Source: Metallumcola ferriviriculae (lineage in GTDB: Bacteria > Bacillota > JADQBR01). Taken from it: DNA of 64,000 bases. The notes beneath the pieces were generated by a model. That model saw nothing but the letters and a program-made list of their open reading frames with translations, was not told the origin of the DNA and did not search any database. Made by a program: the position numbers and the translations under genes. Positions 27,104-36,109 of this stretch are shown in pieces; within the stretch, counting starts at the first letter, position 1; every line of letters begins with the position of its first letter. The stretch spans positions 3,604,001 through 3,668,000 of the forward strand of contig NZ_CP121694.1 of the NCBI RefSeq assembly GCF_035573695.1, given 5' to 3'.

Positions 27104-28819
27104 TAGGTAATTGCGAAATTCAAAATTTAACGTAGGCAGCTAATCAGAAAGTTTAATAAAGAGGACAGAAAATTTTAAGCAGAGGTTGGACAGAAAAAAT
27201 TCGGCACAAATAACCGCAAGTATTTTGCGGGTTGAAAGAGCAAGTATAAAGGATTTGCTAAGCCAAAAGAGGTTTAAGGCTTCTGATGAGTTCGTGTTTA
27301 TGGAGTTTGTCTGCAAGAATAACGGTAAGCAGTTGAGTAATTCCTGCAAGGAGTAAGTCAGCCTTAATGGTTAAAGCATTTGTAGTTTTTCTGTTGGCGA
27401 CGCCAAAATTGGATTTAAAGTGTTGAATGGTTTGCTCAATAACGCAACGATTTTTGTAGATATCAATCCATTCAGGGGTGTCTCTAATAATGCCAGGATA
27501 AAGTCTTAAGTCTTTTTCAGGATAGGTATAAAACATTCTACCAGAAGGAGAGTCGGAGCAAGGATGTTCACATAAAGTAATGCGTTTAGAACCTTTCCAC
27601 TTCATTTTTGGGCAAACCCATTTATCTCTAACAACGCCACTCCTTAAGGGCGCTTTACCTTCATATTTCATGGGTAAAGAAGAATCTAACGGACACAGAG
27701 GTTGTCCAGATTCGTTGAACCCGGGTTCAGGGAGGTTCTTAGAACCTCGTTCGTTCAGAGGAATGACTGTTTTTAAAAAGTGACAATCCTTCAATAAAAA
27801 GTTATAGGAATCGTTTGTATCAAAAGCAGCATCGCCAATAAACGTGCTGGGTTTAAAATGAGTATGTGTTTTAAAAAAGTCGCGCAGAACAGGTTTAAGT
27901 GCTTTAGAATCGGATAAGGATTTATCTTCATCAGGGGAATCAGACTTTTTCTCTATTGGGATTTCAGGGTGTGCATTTATAAAGTCTTCATCAAAAAAGG
28001 AAATATTTCTGACTATACCAAGGCCATTTGTGAGCATACCAAATTTATAGACATAGCAAAAATGGCCATTGATGTAAAGCTGTTTGACATTTGGATTTGA
28101 TGATGCGCAGGAAGGCATAATGCCGTATGCCATTTTGTATGGGTCAACAGAAGAGTTGCCTTTGTATTGAGACTTAAGCTGCTTGATTAAGCGATTGATA
28201 AACTTAGGATTATTCTCAGTAACGTAAGCTTCAACGCCAGAGGTATCAAAGACGAGATATGAAGCAAGTTCTGAGTTAATTTGCTCACAAATAGGTTCAG
28301 TTTGATCAACAAGGTTATCAAAAAGTGTTTGAAGATGTTTAGAAAAATCTTGCTTAAATCGTGTAAATTTTGATGCATCAGGTACTTTAGAAAAACCACA
28401 GAATTCACGGATTTCCTTGGAAAAATTCAAAAAAATAATCAGAAGCGCATCTGTAGGAATAGAAAAGATTCTCTGAATGATGAGTGCATAAAGAAAAGAC
28501 TCAAGCTTAAATTTTCGTTTGCGACCAAAGTGCTTGTAAAAAGCCTGATAGAAACTCAGCGAAATATACTCTGAAAGTTGAATATGCTCTTCAAGAAGCG
28601 CTAGAAACCGAGGTTTATCCTTATCAACGAAATCAAGACAACCGTCATAAATATCAGATAGGGATAATTGTTTAAATTTCACAGAATAGATCTCCTTTCT
28701 TGTTGAATGTAGATATTGCCTGTTAACTATATTTTACACAAGACAAGTGAGGAGTTCTATATAACTAAGCAAGAAAAAAGATAGAATTTGCAAGGGTTGC
28801 GGCGTTTTGCAAACGCCTA
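27104..28819 (-). mobile_element. Insertion sequence, copy 2 (1,716 bp), tandem to copy 1
   Basis: Same ends, length and orientation as copy 1. At its right side the flank reads A-AAATGAATCAA, one A longer than the other two repeats. It ends 34 bases before the arginine decarboxylase ATG, so it now separates that gene from whatever once lay upstream. Confidence 0.88.
27258..28682 (-). CDS. DDE transposase of IS copy 2
   Basis: 474 residues, identical at protein level to the copy 1 transposase, with the same GTG start, ribosome site and DDE/YREK motifs. Identity of both proteins and of the non-coding edges argues for very recent duplication or ongoing homogenisation by recombination. Confidence 0.92.
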   Translation of the reverse strand: MKFKQLSLSDIYDGCLDFVDKDKPRFLALLEEHIQLSEYISLSFYQAFYKHFGRKRKFKLESFLYALIIQRIFSIPTDALLIIFLNFSKEIREFCGFSKVPDASKFTRFKQDFSKHLQTLFDNLVDQTEPICEQINSELASYLVFDTSGVEAYVTENNPKFINRLIKQLKSQYKGNSSVDPYKMAYGIMPSCASSNPNVKQLYINGHFCYVYKFGMLTNGLGIVRNISFFDEDFINAHPEIPIEKKSDSPDEDKSLSDSKALKPVLRDFFKTHTHFKPSTFIGDAAFDTNDSYNFLLKDCHFLKTVIPLNERGSKNLPEPGFNESGQPLCPLDSSLPMKYEGKAPLRSGVVRDKWVCPKMKWKGSKRITLCEHPCSDSPSGRMFYTYPEKDLRLYPGIIRDTPEWIDIYKNRCVIEQTIQHFKSNFGVANRKTTNALTIKADLLLAGITQLLTVILADKLHKHELIRSLKPLLA

Positions 28820-28820
28820 A

Positions 28821-28831
28821 AAATGAATCAA
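28821..28831. repeat. 11-bp direct repeat, right flank of the IS pair
   Basis: AAATGAATCAA preceded by one extra A. It lies just ahead of the ribosome site of the decarboxylase gene. Confidence 0.7.
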
Positions 28832-28853
28832 ATGTGCGAGGAGGATTTTTTAT

Positions 28854-29318
28854 ATGCTACCAACACCAACAAAGTTTACCCTAGTTGCAGGGGAGGGTAC
28901 AGGAATGTCTGCTTTGACTGCATTTGATGCCGCGCTATTAAATGCCGGTGCAGGCAATCTTAATCTATTAAAGGTATCAAGTATACTTCCCCCAACTACC
29001 GACTACCATGAGGACTTATACATCCCCCCCGGTTCCCTTGTCCCAATAGCTTACGGTACCTATACCAGTGCGAACAAGGGTGAAACCATTTCAGCTGCAG
29101 TAGCCGTAGGACTTCCGGAGGGGAATACTTTTGGAGTCATTATGGAATGTTCCGGTACTTGTACAAAGGAAGAAATTACGGAACATATTAAAGGAATGGT
29201 TAAAGAGGCCTTTGAAAAAAGAGAAATTCTATTGAAGGAGATTAAAGTCGCAGCTGTCCAGCATAATGTAACCTGCAATTACGGCAGTGCTTTTGCAGGT
29301 GCAATTCTTTGGTATTAG
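28854..29318 (+). CDS. Pyruvoyl-dependent arginine decarboxylase
   Basis: A 154-residue proenzyme of the PvlArgDC family. The self-cleavage site is LLKVSSILPP: cleavage between the two serines turns the second into the pyruvoyl group. It also has the GEGTGMSALTAFDAAL N-terminus and the GVIMECSG and ITEHIKGMVKEAF segments. It converts arginine to agmatine for polyamine synthesis or acid resistance. GAGGAGG precedes the ATG. Its native promoter is likely displaced by the tandem IS directly upstream. The stop lies 3 bases from the convergent EamA gene. Confidence 0.9.
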   Translation: MLPTPTKFTLVAGEGTGMSALTAFDAALLNAGAGNLNLLKVSSILPPTTDYHEDLYIPPGSLVPIAYGTYTSANKGETISAAVAVGLPEGNTFGVIMECSGTCTKEEITEHIKGMVKEAFEKREILLKEIKVAAVQHNVTCNYGSAFAGAILWY

Positions 29319-29321
29319 GAT

Positions 29322-29753
29322 TTATGTGGTAGAAGCCACGCCAATCAGGATTACCCCGACTATTAAAAACCCCGCTCCTAACAGCTTAAGTGCAGATAGC
29401 GTCTCACCCATAAACTGCCAGCCCATCCAAAGAGTTATTAGCGGCGAGGCAGACAGCACCAATACCGTTGGTCCTACCTGTCCCGATTTTATTGCTGCAT
29501 AATATGCTAAATCGCCGGCGAAGGTAGCAAAAAAAGCTTCAGCCGCCAAAAAAAGCCAACCCCGGAGGGGCACTGACGTTATTCGCGCGGCAGTACCATG
29601 GGATAAAGCCCAGCCCCCCACTAAAATCACCGTAACAACGGTCCTTGCTGCCAGCCCATCCAGGGGATGAATACCTTTTAATCCTACTTTCCCAAACATC
29701 GGGGCTATTCCCCAACATATGGCTCCCAGTATGGCTAAAATAAACGCATACAC
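29322..29753 (-). CDS. EamA family transporter, single-domain
   Basis: A 143-residue protein with about five hydrophobic helices, equal to one EamA (drug/metabolite transporter) unit. It begins ILAILGAICWGIAPMFGKVGLKG and ends WQFMGETLSALKLLGAGFLIVGVILIGV, both classical EamA edges. Single-unit members work as dimers. The gene lies 21 bases after the VanW gene stop and is probably co-transcribed with it. Substrate unknown. Confidence 0.85.
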   Translation of the reverse strand: MYAFILAILGAICWGIAPMFGKVGLKGIHPLDGLAARTVVTVILVGGWALSHGTAARITSVPLRGWLFLAAEAFFATFAGDLAYYAAIKSGQVGPTVLVLSASPLITLWMGWQFMGETLSALKLLGAGFLIVGVILIGVASTT

Positions 29754-29774
29754 TTCTGATCAATCCCTAAAAGT

Positions 29775-30674
29775 TTATTGTGGGGGGGCCTTTTTCACCA
29801 CTTTTGCCATGGGCCGGTAATAATCCACACCCAATGCTTTTTCTTCCACAGTGTGGTCGGGGTAGATAATTTTTAACCATGACTTTACCGCCAGACCGTC
29901 TGCGCCGGGTATGACCACTTCTTCCTGGCTCGGTGCCAATGTGCTGTCATAACGGTAGACCGTCTGCTTTTCCTGCCTATTGATTACCTTATGATGCCAA
30001 GTTACTTGAGGAGGTTTAATTCGTCCGTATAATGCAATATAGAGCGTATTTCCATTGGTATCAGCCCATATTACAATTGGCTGCTCAGTATGATTTTTGA
30101 ATTTCAGGTCCTTGCTTCCGAAGGAAACAGTAGCATCTTGCCCAGGCGGAACGTAGGGTACCTGCATGCCGTGGGAGTGACGCTCGATGATCTTTAAATT
30201 AGCCAGGATGGCAACATTATAGAGAGTGGATGCAATTTTACACACCCCGCCGCCAACTGTTTTTGTCACTTGGCTTCCCACATATGCCGGTCCATCCTGA
30301 AAACCCCGCTGCCTGGAATAGGGGCCTAGCGCCAGGTTCATAGAGAAAACCTTTCCGGGTGAAAGTATTGTCCCGGCCAATAGGTCGGCCGCATGAGCCA
30401 CATTAGCCTCTTCCCCTGGTAACGGATCTGGAAGGGTAGTTTCAAAAGCTGCCATCCTGACATGAGTATCATACTTATCAAGCAGCTGTTGAAATTTTAG
30501 ACGGTTTTCCCACACTAATTCTCCTTTGACTTGATTGCCGTAAGGATGTGCCTTAACAGATATGTTATCAGACCCATGTTTTTTTAATATAAAGTTGAAT
30601 GAACCCATAACCATGAGAAATGCCAGCACTAGCAAAACCGCAGGCATCCTTCTGTTATTAATAAAGTTTATCAT
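29775..30674 (-). CDS. VanW family protein, membrane anchored
   Basis: A 299-residue protein. An N-terminal anchor (PAVLLVLAFLMVMGSFNFIL) is followed by the VanW domain (about 95-225) with AADLLAGTILSPGKVFSMNLALGPYSRQRGFQDGPAYVG, GGGVCKIASTLYNVA and HSHGMQVPYVPPGQDATVSFG. The tail resembles a G5-like strand. VanW occurs in vancomycin-resistance clusters but in Clostridia is a common spore or envelope protein of unknown function. Start: the second ATG of ATGAATG, 7 bases after GGAGG. Confidence 0.88.
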   Translation of the reverse strand: MINFINNRRMPAVLLVLAFLMVMGSFNFILKKHGSDNISVKAHPYGNQVKGELVWENRLKFQQLLDKYDTHVRMAAFETTLPDPLPGEEANVAHAADLLAGTILSPGKVFSMNLALGPYSRQRGFQDGPAYVGSQVTKTVGGGVCKIASTLYNVAILANLKIIERHSHGMQVPYVPPGQDATVSFGSKDLKFKNHTEQPIVIWADTNGNTLYIALYGRIKPPQVTWHHKVINRQEKQTVYRYDSTLAPSQEEVVIPGADGLAVKSWLKIIYPDHTVEEKALGVDYYRPMAKVVKKAPPQ

Positions 30675-30740
30675 TCATAACCTCCATAAAAATAAGCTCA
30701 TTAGAATATTATTCTTTTTGTGATTTTAAATGCTGAAAAA

Positions 30741-30770
30741 TTGCATGATATATGCTAACTTCTGTATATA
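30741..30770 (+). promoter_or_regulatory. Possible promoter of the 30808 gene
   Basis: TTGCAT (30741-30746), 18-base spacer, TATATA (30765-30770), 38 bases before the ATG. Confidence 0.45.
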
Positions 30771-30807
30771 TTATTAAAAACAGGCTGTCACCTTGGAGGG
30801 CCGGTCC

Positions 30808-31383
30808 ATGAGAATATATCTATTTAAAGTGCCAAGTATACTTAGAATAATCAGTTTTCTCCTAGCTACATCTCTGCTTCTTTTTATCCTATCACTTTAT
30901 CCGGGCCGATTTAGCCATGTAGTGGCGCCGGATTGTAATATTACTTCCCCCTCTGGAGATAAAACAATTATCTCAGCTTTAGCTGAAATCGAAATGCCCA
31001 AGCCGCTTAAGGAGCCTATGCTTATAATATCAATGCTTCAAAATACCCTTACTTTATCTGATGGAAATATTGCAATTAAAACCTTTAAGGCTAATTTTGA
31101 AACGCAGCTGCGTCAAGGGGAATATTACATAAAGGAAAAAACAATAACACTTCCAATTATCAACCGAAATTTAGGTTCTCGTATCCTGTTTGTGCGGCGC
31201 CGCGATAGAACCACGGCAAAAGCATTGGTCGCCAAACCCAGCAATTTTCTAATTCATGGAGAATCAACACTTGGCAAAAAAGTAAGTAGAGACTCAAAGG
31301 GTATCATCCTTAGAAATCGCGATATTGAGGAGATATATGACTACATTCCAGTAGGAACAAAAGTGATGGTGACAAGCAACTAG
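30808..31383 (+). CDS. Membrane-anchored protein of unknown function
   Basis: 191 residues from the ATG at 30808 with TTGGAGGG ahead (TTG at 30793 precedes the ribosome site). An N-terminal hydrophobic anchor (IISFLLATSLLLFILSLYPG) is followed by an extracytoplasmic part predicted to be mainly beta, with basic clusters (RRRDRTTAKAL). No Cys, lipobox or known motif. It is divergent from the VanW gene, with which it shares the intergenic region. Confidence 0.55.
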   Translation: MRIYLFKVPSILRIISFLLATSLLLFILSLYPGRFSHVVAPDCNITSPSGDKTIISALAEIEMPKPLKEPMLIISMLQNTLTLSDGNIAIKTFKANFETQLRQGEYYIKEKTITLPIINRNLGSRILFVRRRDRTTAKALVAKPSNFLIHGESTLGKKVSRDSKGIILRNRDIEEIYDYIPVGTKVMVTSN

Positions 31384-31521
31384 ACAAATGATGCCTTTTA
31401 AATTTCATATTACCATAATTTTTAAAAACATCCTAAAGTTCCCTCTTATAAAAGGTACCTTGCCAACAAAAGCTATCTAATGTAGCAAGAAATAAAAAGG
31501 CAAATGGAGGAGGTGTCCGTC

Positions 31522-31755
31522 GTGGATAAAATTAAAAAAGCCAACCAGCAGGTTCAAAATGCGTTGCAGCAGAGCCAGCAATATATGCAAGAAATAGGAC
31601 AATTGGCCAGCCAGCAACAGGGTCAGCAAGGTCAACAGGGTCAACAGCAGCTTCAGCAAAAGTTACAGCAAGCCCAACAACAGCTGCAGCAAGCAAACAC
31701 ACAATTACAGCAGCAGGCGCAGCAAATCCAGCAGGCCCAACAAAAATTGCAGTAA
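31522..31755 (+). CDS. Glutamine-rich small protein
   Basis: 77 residues from a GTG at 31522, preceded by GGAGGAGGTG; an ATG at 31504 lies ahead of that site. About 39 of 77 residues are Gln, arranged as QQ-containing heptad-like units (LQQAQQQLQQA), so a long amphipathic coiled coil is likely. There is a short basic N-terminus and no signal peptide. Gln-rich coiled coils occur in spore coat and cell-surface proteins of Firmicutes, which is only a guess here. A terminator follows 10 bases after the stop, confirming a one-gene unit. Confidence 0.7.
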   Translation: MDKIKKANQQVQNALQQSQQYMQEIGQLASQQQGQQGQQGQQQLQQKLQQAQQQLQQANTQLQQQAQQIQQAQQKLQ

Positions 31756-31765
31756 GGTAGAAATA

Positions 31766-31804
31766 AACAAGGTGTTGTCCACTAAAGTAAGACAGCACCT
31801 TGTT
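31766..31804 (+). terminator. Terminator after the glutamine-rich gene
   Basis: 14-bp arms AACAAGGTGTTGTC and GACAGCACCTTGTT (one G-U pair) with an 11-base loop. Confidence 0.75.
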
Positions 31805-31919
31805 AATTAATTTAGGTTCATACCAAGTACCGATCCAAGCCAGATAATCCCTTTCGATTGGTTCTCTCCCCGTCCGAAGATGTCCCGTTTGTAGTAACTG
31901 CGACTTCATTATCACCCTA

Positions 31920-34061
31920 CTAATTTCTAATTATTAAAGCGTCCACAATTTTTGCCCCTTTATCGGTAACTATCAGCGGGTTAATGTCAAGCTCCTTGAT
32001 ATCATATTCAATTACGAACCGGGAAATCTTTAAAATTACATCAGTAATTGCCTCGAGGTTAGCTGCTGGTCTACCTCTTAACCCTTCGAGTACAGCGTAA
32101 CCTTTGATTTCTTTAATCATCTCTTCAACATCCACTCTCGTAATAGGCGCAATTCTTAGAGCAACATCTTTTAAAGCTTCAACAAAGATACCACCTAAAC
32201 CAAAAATAATCGCATTGCCAAATACGGGATCTCTACTGCTGCCCACAATTACTTCAACCCCACCGCCGACCATTTCTTGTACCAGCACTCCGTGGATCTC
32301 CGCTTGGGGGTCATAATTTTTCGCATTGCTAATTATGTCATGGTAAGCGTCTTTAACTTCCTTGGCAGATGCTAAATTTAGTTTAATACCTTTAGCTTCT
32401 GTTTTGTGGAGAATTTCCGGTGACTGTATCTTCATCACCACTGGATAACCAATATCCGCCGCTATACCGATAGCCATTTCAGCCGAGGTAGCCAATCCTT
32501 CCTGGGTTATGGGCAGTCCGTACGCTTTCAGAAGCTGTTTGCATTGGTATTCTGTCAGGTTTTTGCTATTTTTTAGCAGTTGTTTCGTTTTCACGGGAAG
32601 CTGTGCCTCGCTGCTTTTGTCAACCTGTTTATCTTTTTGGACAATTTTTGCTGCCCTTTCCTGATACCACACTAGCTTTTCCATGGCATCCACCGCATGG
32701 TATCCTTCAAACATCAGAGGAATCCCTGTATTTTGGATTTTATTAACTAACTTCTCACTTTCAGGATCCTCTGTAGTATCGGTGGTGACAAAGACGATGG
32801 GTTTATCGGAAGCATTGTACTGTTCAATCATCCCTTCAACCATCACGTCAGCCCCTTCATGATTTAAGCCAACATTTAAAATTACCATATCAATGTTATC
32901 GTCCTTAAGTATTACCTCCATGCACTTAGCCATCAACGTGGGCTCTGTAAGTATCTGCCCGGTAGGGTCAATGGGATTCCTTGCGGAACCAAACGAAGGT
33001 AGTACTTGCTCTAAGCGACACTTAGTATCCCCTGTTAGTTCCGGTACATTCAACCCAACGCCTTCACACTTATCCGCCAATACTACTCCACCGCCGCCGG
33101 AAGCAGAAAGAATCGCAACATTTCTACCCGCGGCTTTTCTGGCGCTGCGGTGCAGAATTGCAAAGGATGTTAATTCATCCAGGGTCTCGATACGAATAAT
33201 TCCCATCTGCCTAAAGAAGGCCTCATAAACTAAATCATCACCGGCCAACGAACCTGTATGGGATGAAGCAGCCCTGGAGCCCGCACTACTACGTCCCACT
33301 TTTATCAATAGTATGGGCTTTTGCAGTTCTGCTGCCCTTTCAGCAACTTTTCTCAGCTTACTTCCATTTTTGGCGCCTTCCATATAGCCACCAATTAGCT
33401 TGGTATTTGGGTCTTCCAATAGATAACCGATGAAGTCCGAGAACTCAAGATCGGCTTCATTACCAACACTGACAAAGCTGCTAAAACCAACCCCCTGCTG
33501 CAGGGCACGGGCGTAAACCATCACTCCATAAGCACCACTTTGGGTAACAAACCCCAGCGAAGTAGGTAAAACAGGGTCTAAATTTACTATGGTACCGAAG
33601 GAAGCCATCACGGAACCAGGAATATTGATTATCCCCAAGCAATTGGGCCCCAATACCCTGATACTATGCTGTCTAGCCAGATCCGTTATTTCCTGCTGCA
33701 ATCTATTTCCTTCTTCACCCGTTTCCGCAAAGCCAGAACTAAAGATAATTACCGCCTTCACTTTCTTTTTGACACAATCGCGAAACATATCCAAAACTAG
33801 TTTTGCTGGAACACTAATAATGGCCAGGTCCACTGGTTCGGATATATCAATCACGGAAGGATAGCATTTAAGACCTGCAATTCTTTCGTAGCGAGGATTT
33901 ACGGGGAATATTTTACCTGCATATCCTTTAGTGAGAAGGCCTTCTATCGGTCTGCCACCAGGTTTCTTTGCATCGCCAGAAGCCCCAATAATGGCAATAG
34001 ACTGCGGCTTGAAGAAAAAATCCAAGTCAGTTTGAGCAGTTTCGTAATATTTATTTGTCAT
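31920..34061 (-). CDS. ADP-forming acetate/acyl-CoA ligase, alpha-beta fusion
   Basis: A 713-residue protein. Residues 1-150 are a CoA-binding Rossmann domain (SIAIIGASGDAKKPGGRPIEGL). Residues 150-470 are succinyl-CoA-ligase-like with the phospho-His loop region (SHTGSLAGDDLVYEAFFRQ). From about 500 there is an ATP-grasp domain (LKAYGLPITQEGLATS ... VGYPVVMKIQSPEILHKTEAKG). The enzyme makes acid plus ATP from acyl-CoA and is used in amino acid fermentation. Its neighbour, a liv-type amino acid importer, fits that role. It is transcribed alone. Confidence 0.9.
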   Translation of the reverse strand: MTNKYYETAQTDLDFFFKPQSIAIIGASGDAKKPGGRPIEGLLTKGYAGKIFPVNPRYERIAGLKCYPSVIDISEPVDLAIISVPAKLVLDMFRDCVKKKVKAVIIFSSGFAETGEEGNRLQQEITDLARQHSIRVLGPNCLGIINIPGSVMASFGTIVNLDPVLPTSLGFVTQSGAYGVMVYARALQQGVGFSSFVSVGNEADLEFSDFIGYLLEDPNTKLIGGYMEGAKNGSKLRKVAERAAELQKPILLIKVGRSSAGSRAASSHTGSLAGDDLVYEAFFRQMGIIRIETLDELTSFAILHRSARKAAGRNVAILSASGGGGVVLADKCEGVGLNVPELTGDTKCRLEQVLPSFGSARNPIDPTGQILTEPTLMAKCMEVILKDDNIDMVILNVGLNHEGADVMVEGMIEQYNASDKPIVFVTTDTTEDPESEKLVNKIQNTGIPLMFEGYHAVDAMEKLVWYQERAAKIVQKDKQVDKSSEAQLPVKTKQLLKNSKNLTEYQCKQLLKAYGLPITQEGLATSAEMAIGIAADIGYPVVMKIQSPEILHKTEAKGIKLNLASAKEVKDAYHDIISNAKNYDPQAEIHGVLVQEMVGGGVEVIVGSSRDPVFGNAIIFGLGGIFVEALKDVALRIAPITRVDVEEMIKEIKGYAVLEGLRGRPAANLEAITDVILKISRFVIEYDIKELDINPLIVTDKGAKIVDALIIRN

Positions 34062-34112
34062 TTAACTTCGCCTCCTAGGATTATTAATTATGCAAAACTA
34101 ATGCCAATACCA

Positions 34113-34136
34113 ATTGCTGCTATTCATAGCAGCAAT
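34113..34136. terminator. Hairpin between the diguanylate cyclase and CoA ligase genes
   Basis: Perfect 10-bp arms ATTGCTGCTA/TAGCAGCAAT with a 4-base loop, downstream of the cyclase stop. No U-run, so weak as a terminator. Confidence 0.4.
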
Positions 34137-34201
34137 ATCTTCCGTAAAAAAAGAACAGCTAAGTGGCAACTTAACTGTTTGAATCAGTATTCCTTTTTAA
34201 C

Positions 34202-35725
34202 CTACCTCTTTAACTGATCATAGTACATTGAATATTCCAGTTGTTGACTCTTGGCATGATACATAGCCATGTCAGCTTTCTTCATTAAGCTTTCCGATTT
34301 ATCACCGTCTTTAGGATAACAACTTATTCCAATGCTAAACTCTATCTGAAATTCATGGTTATCGCCCGTTTTTATTGGAGCTTGGAAAAGACTATTTATT
34401 TTGTTGGCTACTTCGATAGAATTGTCCTCGGACTTGATATCAGAGAGCAAGATGGTAAATTCATCCCCGCCCAATCTTGATACGATATCACTTTCCCTTA
34501 AATTCGTCCTTAACCTTGAAGTAACTTCCTTTAGTACGCTGTCCCCTACCTCGTGACCATATGTGTCATTAATTTTCTTAAAATTGTCAAGGTCAAGAAA
34601 CAACACGGCTAATTTAAGCTTGTTTTTTTCAGCATCCACTATTGCCTGGTTTATAGACCTTTCAAATAACTTTCTATTCGGTAGGTTGGTAAGCGGATCA
34701 TGGTATGCCATATGTTCGGATTTAAGAAGCAAGTAAAGTATTAAAAGAGCAAATGTCAAATAAACCAGCGTTACCAGTCCTATATTCTTCCAAAAGACAG
34801 TCTTCTGATTATTCAGCTCATTAAAACCCAGATTGTTATAAACTACTTCAATAACATAAGAGTTCCACCAACTGTACTCCCCATCTCTTGTATTCACAAC
34901 ATATGGAATGTACTTATGAGTAAATGAATTCCCCGATGACTTATCTATTAGATTATCTAACTGGACCTCGTCAGATTTTAGGGCCTTTTGAATTTGTGCC
35001 AACTTATTATTATCCATAACTACGTTGTAGTAAGGCTTAGATTTTGATATTTTTAAGATGCTCTTTCTCCCAAAGTTAGTTTTATAAATGGCAACGTTTT
35101 CTACAGACGGGTATTGCATCGTTGACTGCTCTGCCACTGCAAAAATGTCTGCATTGGTTAAAACTGGAAATCTTTCTTCTATATTAATGCTTAATTCCAA
35201 AATGTACTTGTGATCTGGTGTAGGAGTATAGCTATATTTCATTAATTTGCCCGTGTTAGTGGAAATATCCAGCCGGTCCGCTACAAAAGAGTTACCCTGT
35301 AATCGGCTATCGAGAAGTTTGGAAAAAGTAGGAAATTCTTTGAAGTCTAATCCCAGGTCATCTGCAAATGTCGTCCTGACTACTTTAAGATCTTCATTAA
35401 TAATGTAAATGTCACAGTCAGGAATTTCATTTTTCAACGCCTGTAAATCCCAGGTCATTACATCTGGTTCTTCAGAATATTTATTTAAAAGAATCAGAGA
35501 CTTCTTTTGCATTTCAACGTTTAGTTGCTGTTCAGTTATTCCAAGAATTGTATCAGCATATTTAATGGTATTATATACACTCTCCTCCACCAGCTTATGC
35601 TTTGCACCATACTCGGATTCAATGATCTCAACCGTGTTTTCGTAATTGTTATAAAAAAAAGTTAGTAAAATTATGTAGACAATAATTATAATGCTAAGTG
35701 CAAATATATACCGAATATTTTTCAT
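34202..35725 (-). CDS. Membrane diguanylate cyclase with extracytoplasmic sensor
   Basis: About 507 residues from the ATG at 35725 (AAGGGTGTGG ahead; GTG at 35737 possible). TM1 lies near residues 8-28, a long extracytoplasmic domain spans about 30-310, TM2 about 315-340, then a GGDEF domain with DPLTNLPNRKLFE, LDLDNFKKINDTYGH and RLGGDEFTILLSD. The catalytic GGDEF is intact, so it should make c-di-GMP. No RxxD inhibitory site is obvious five residues before GGDEF (sequence ESDIVSRLGGDEF lacks R-x-x-D there). It stands alone. Confidence 0.92.
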   Translation of the reverse strand: MKNIRYIFALSIIIIVYIILLTFFYNNYENTVEIIESEYGAKHKLVEESVYNTIKYADTILGITEQQLNVEMQKKSLILLNKYSEEPDVMTWDLQALKNEIPDCDIYIINEDLKVVRTTFADDLGLDFKEFPTFSKLLDSRLQGNSFVADRLDISTNTGKLMKYSYTPTPDHKYILELSINIEERFPVLTNADIFAVAEQSTMQYPSVENVAIYKTNFGRKSILKISKSKPYYNVVMDNNKLAQIQKALKSDEVQLDNLIDKSSGNSFTHKYIPYVVNTRDGEYSWWNSYVIEVVYNNLGFNELNNQKTVFWKNIGLVTLVYLTFALLILYLLLKSEHMAYHDPLTNLPNRKLFERSINQAIVDAEKNKLKLAVLFLDLDNFKKINDTYGHEVGDSVLKEVTSRLRTNLRESDIVSRLGGDEFTILLSDIKSEDNSIEVANKINSLFQAPIKTGDNHEFQIEFSIGISCYPKDGDKSESLMKKADMAMYHAKSQQLEYSMYYDQLKR

Positions 35726-36109
35726 AATTTCTACCACACCCTTATTAAGTAAAACTAGATATATAAAATAGCAGCGTTAATTAACCATCTCTAGCCTAAT
35801 TGCAACCTGAACCTCTATCCACTAAAGTCATAGATACTTTCGACAATATTTGCCAAAATCCTTTGTTGTTACTCTCACATTTGGAATTTTAAGAAACTGG
35901 TCTCTCCAACATTGCATTTGTATTAATGATGGTACAAGTAAAAAACCGCTTCTGACCTTGCGGCCTAAAGCGATTCTTTTACGGAGTAAACGTTATTTAT
36001 AGCGATTGTGCAGTAATCACGACATTTAGCCCCCGTGACCATGTCTACGATCATAATATGTCTTGCTCTAAAATATGCTTGTTCACGCCAGGCTGCTGCA
36101 TGCTTCTTA
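35726..36109. other. Gene-free stretch between the cyclase and livF
   Basis: No supported gene. A minus-strand frame (35965-36159) continues past the livF stop and overlaps its end out of frame without a ribosome site. No clear terminator for the liv operon was found here. Confidence 0.5.

Noticed and set aside
31532-31915. 127-codon minus-strand frame across the glutamine-rich gene
   Set aside because: Most of it is the antisense of the Gln-codon repeats, and the opposite strand has a ribosome site, start and terminator that fit better.
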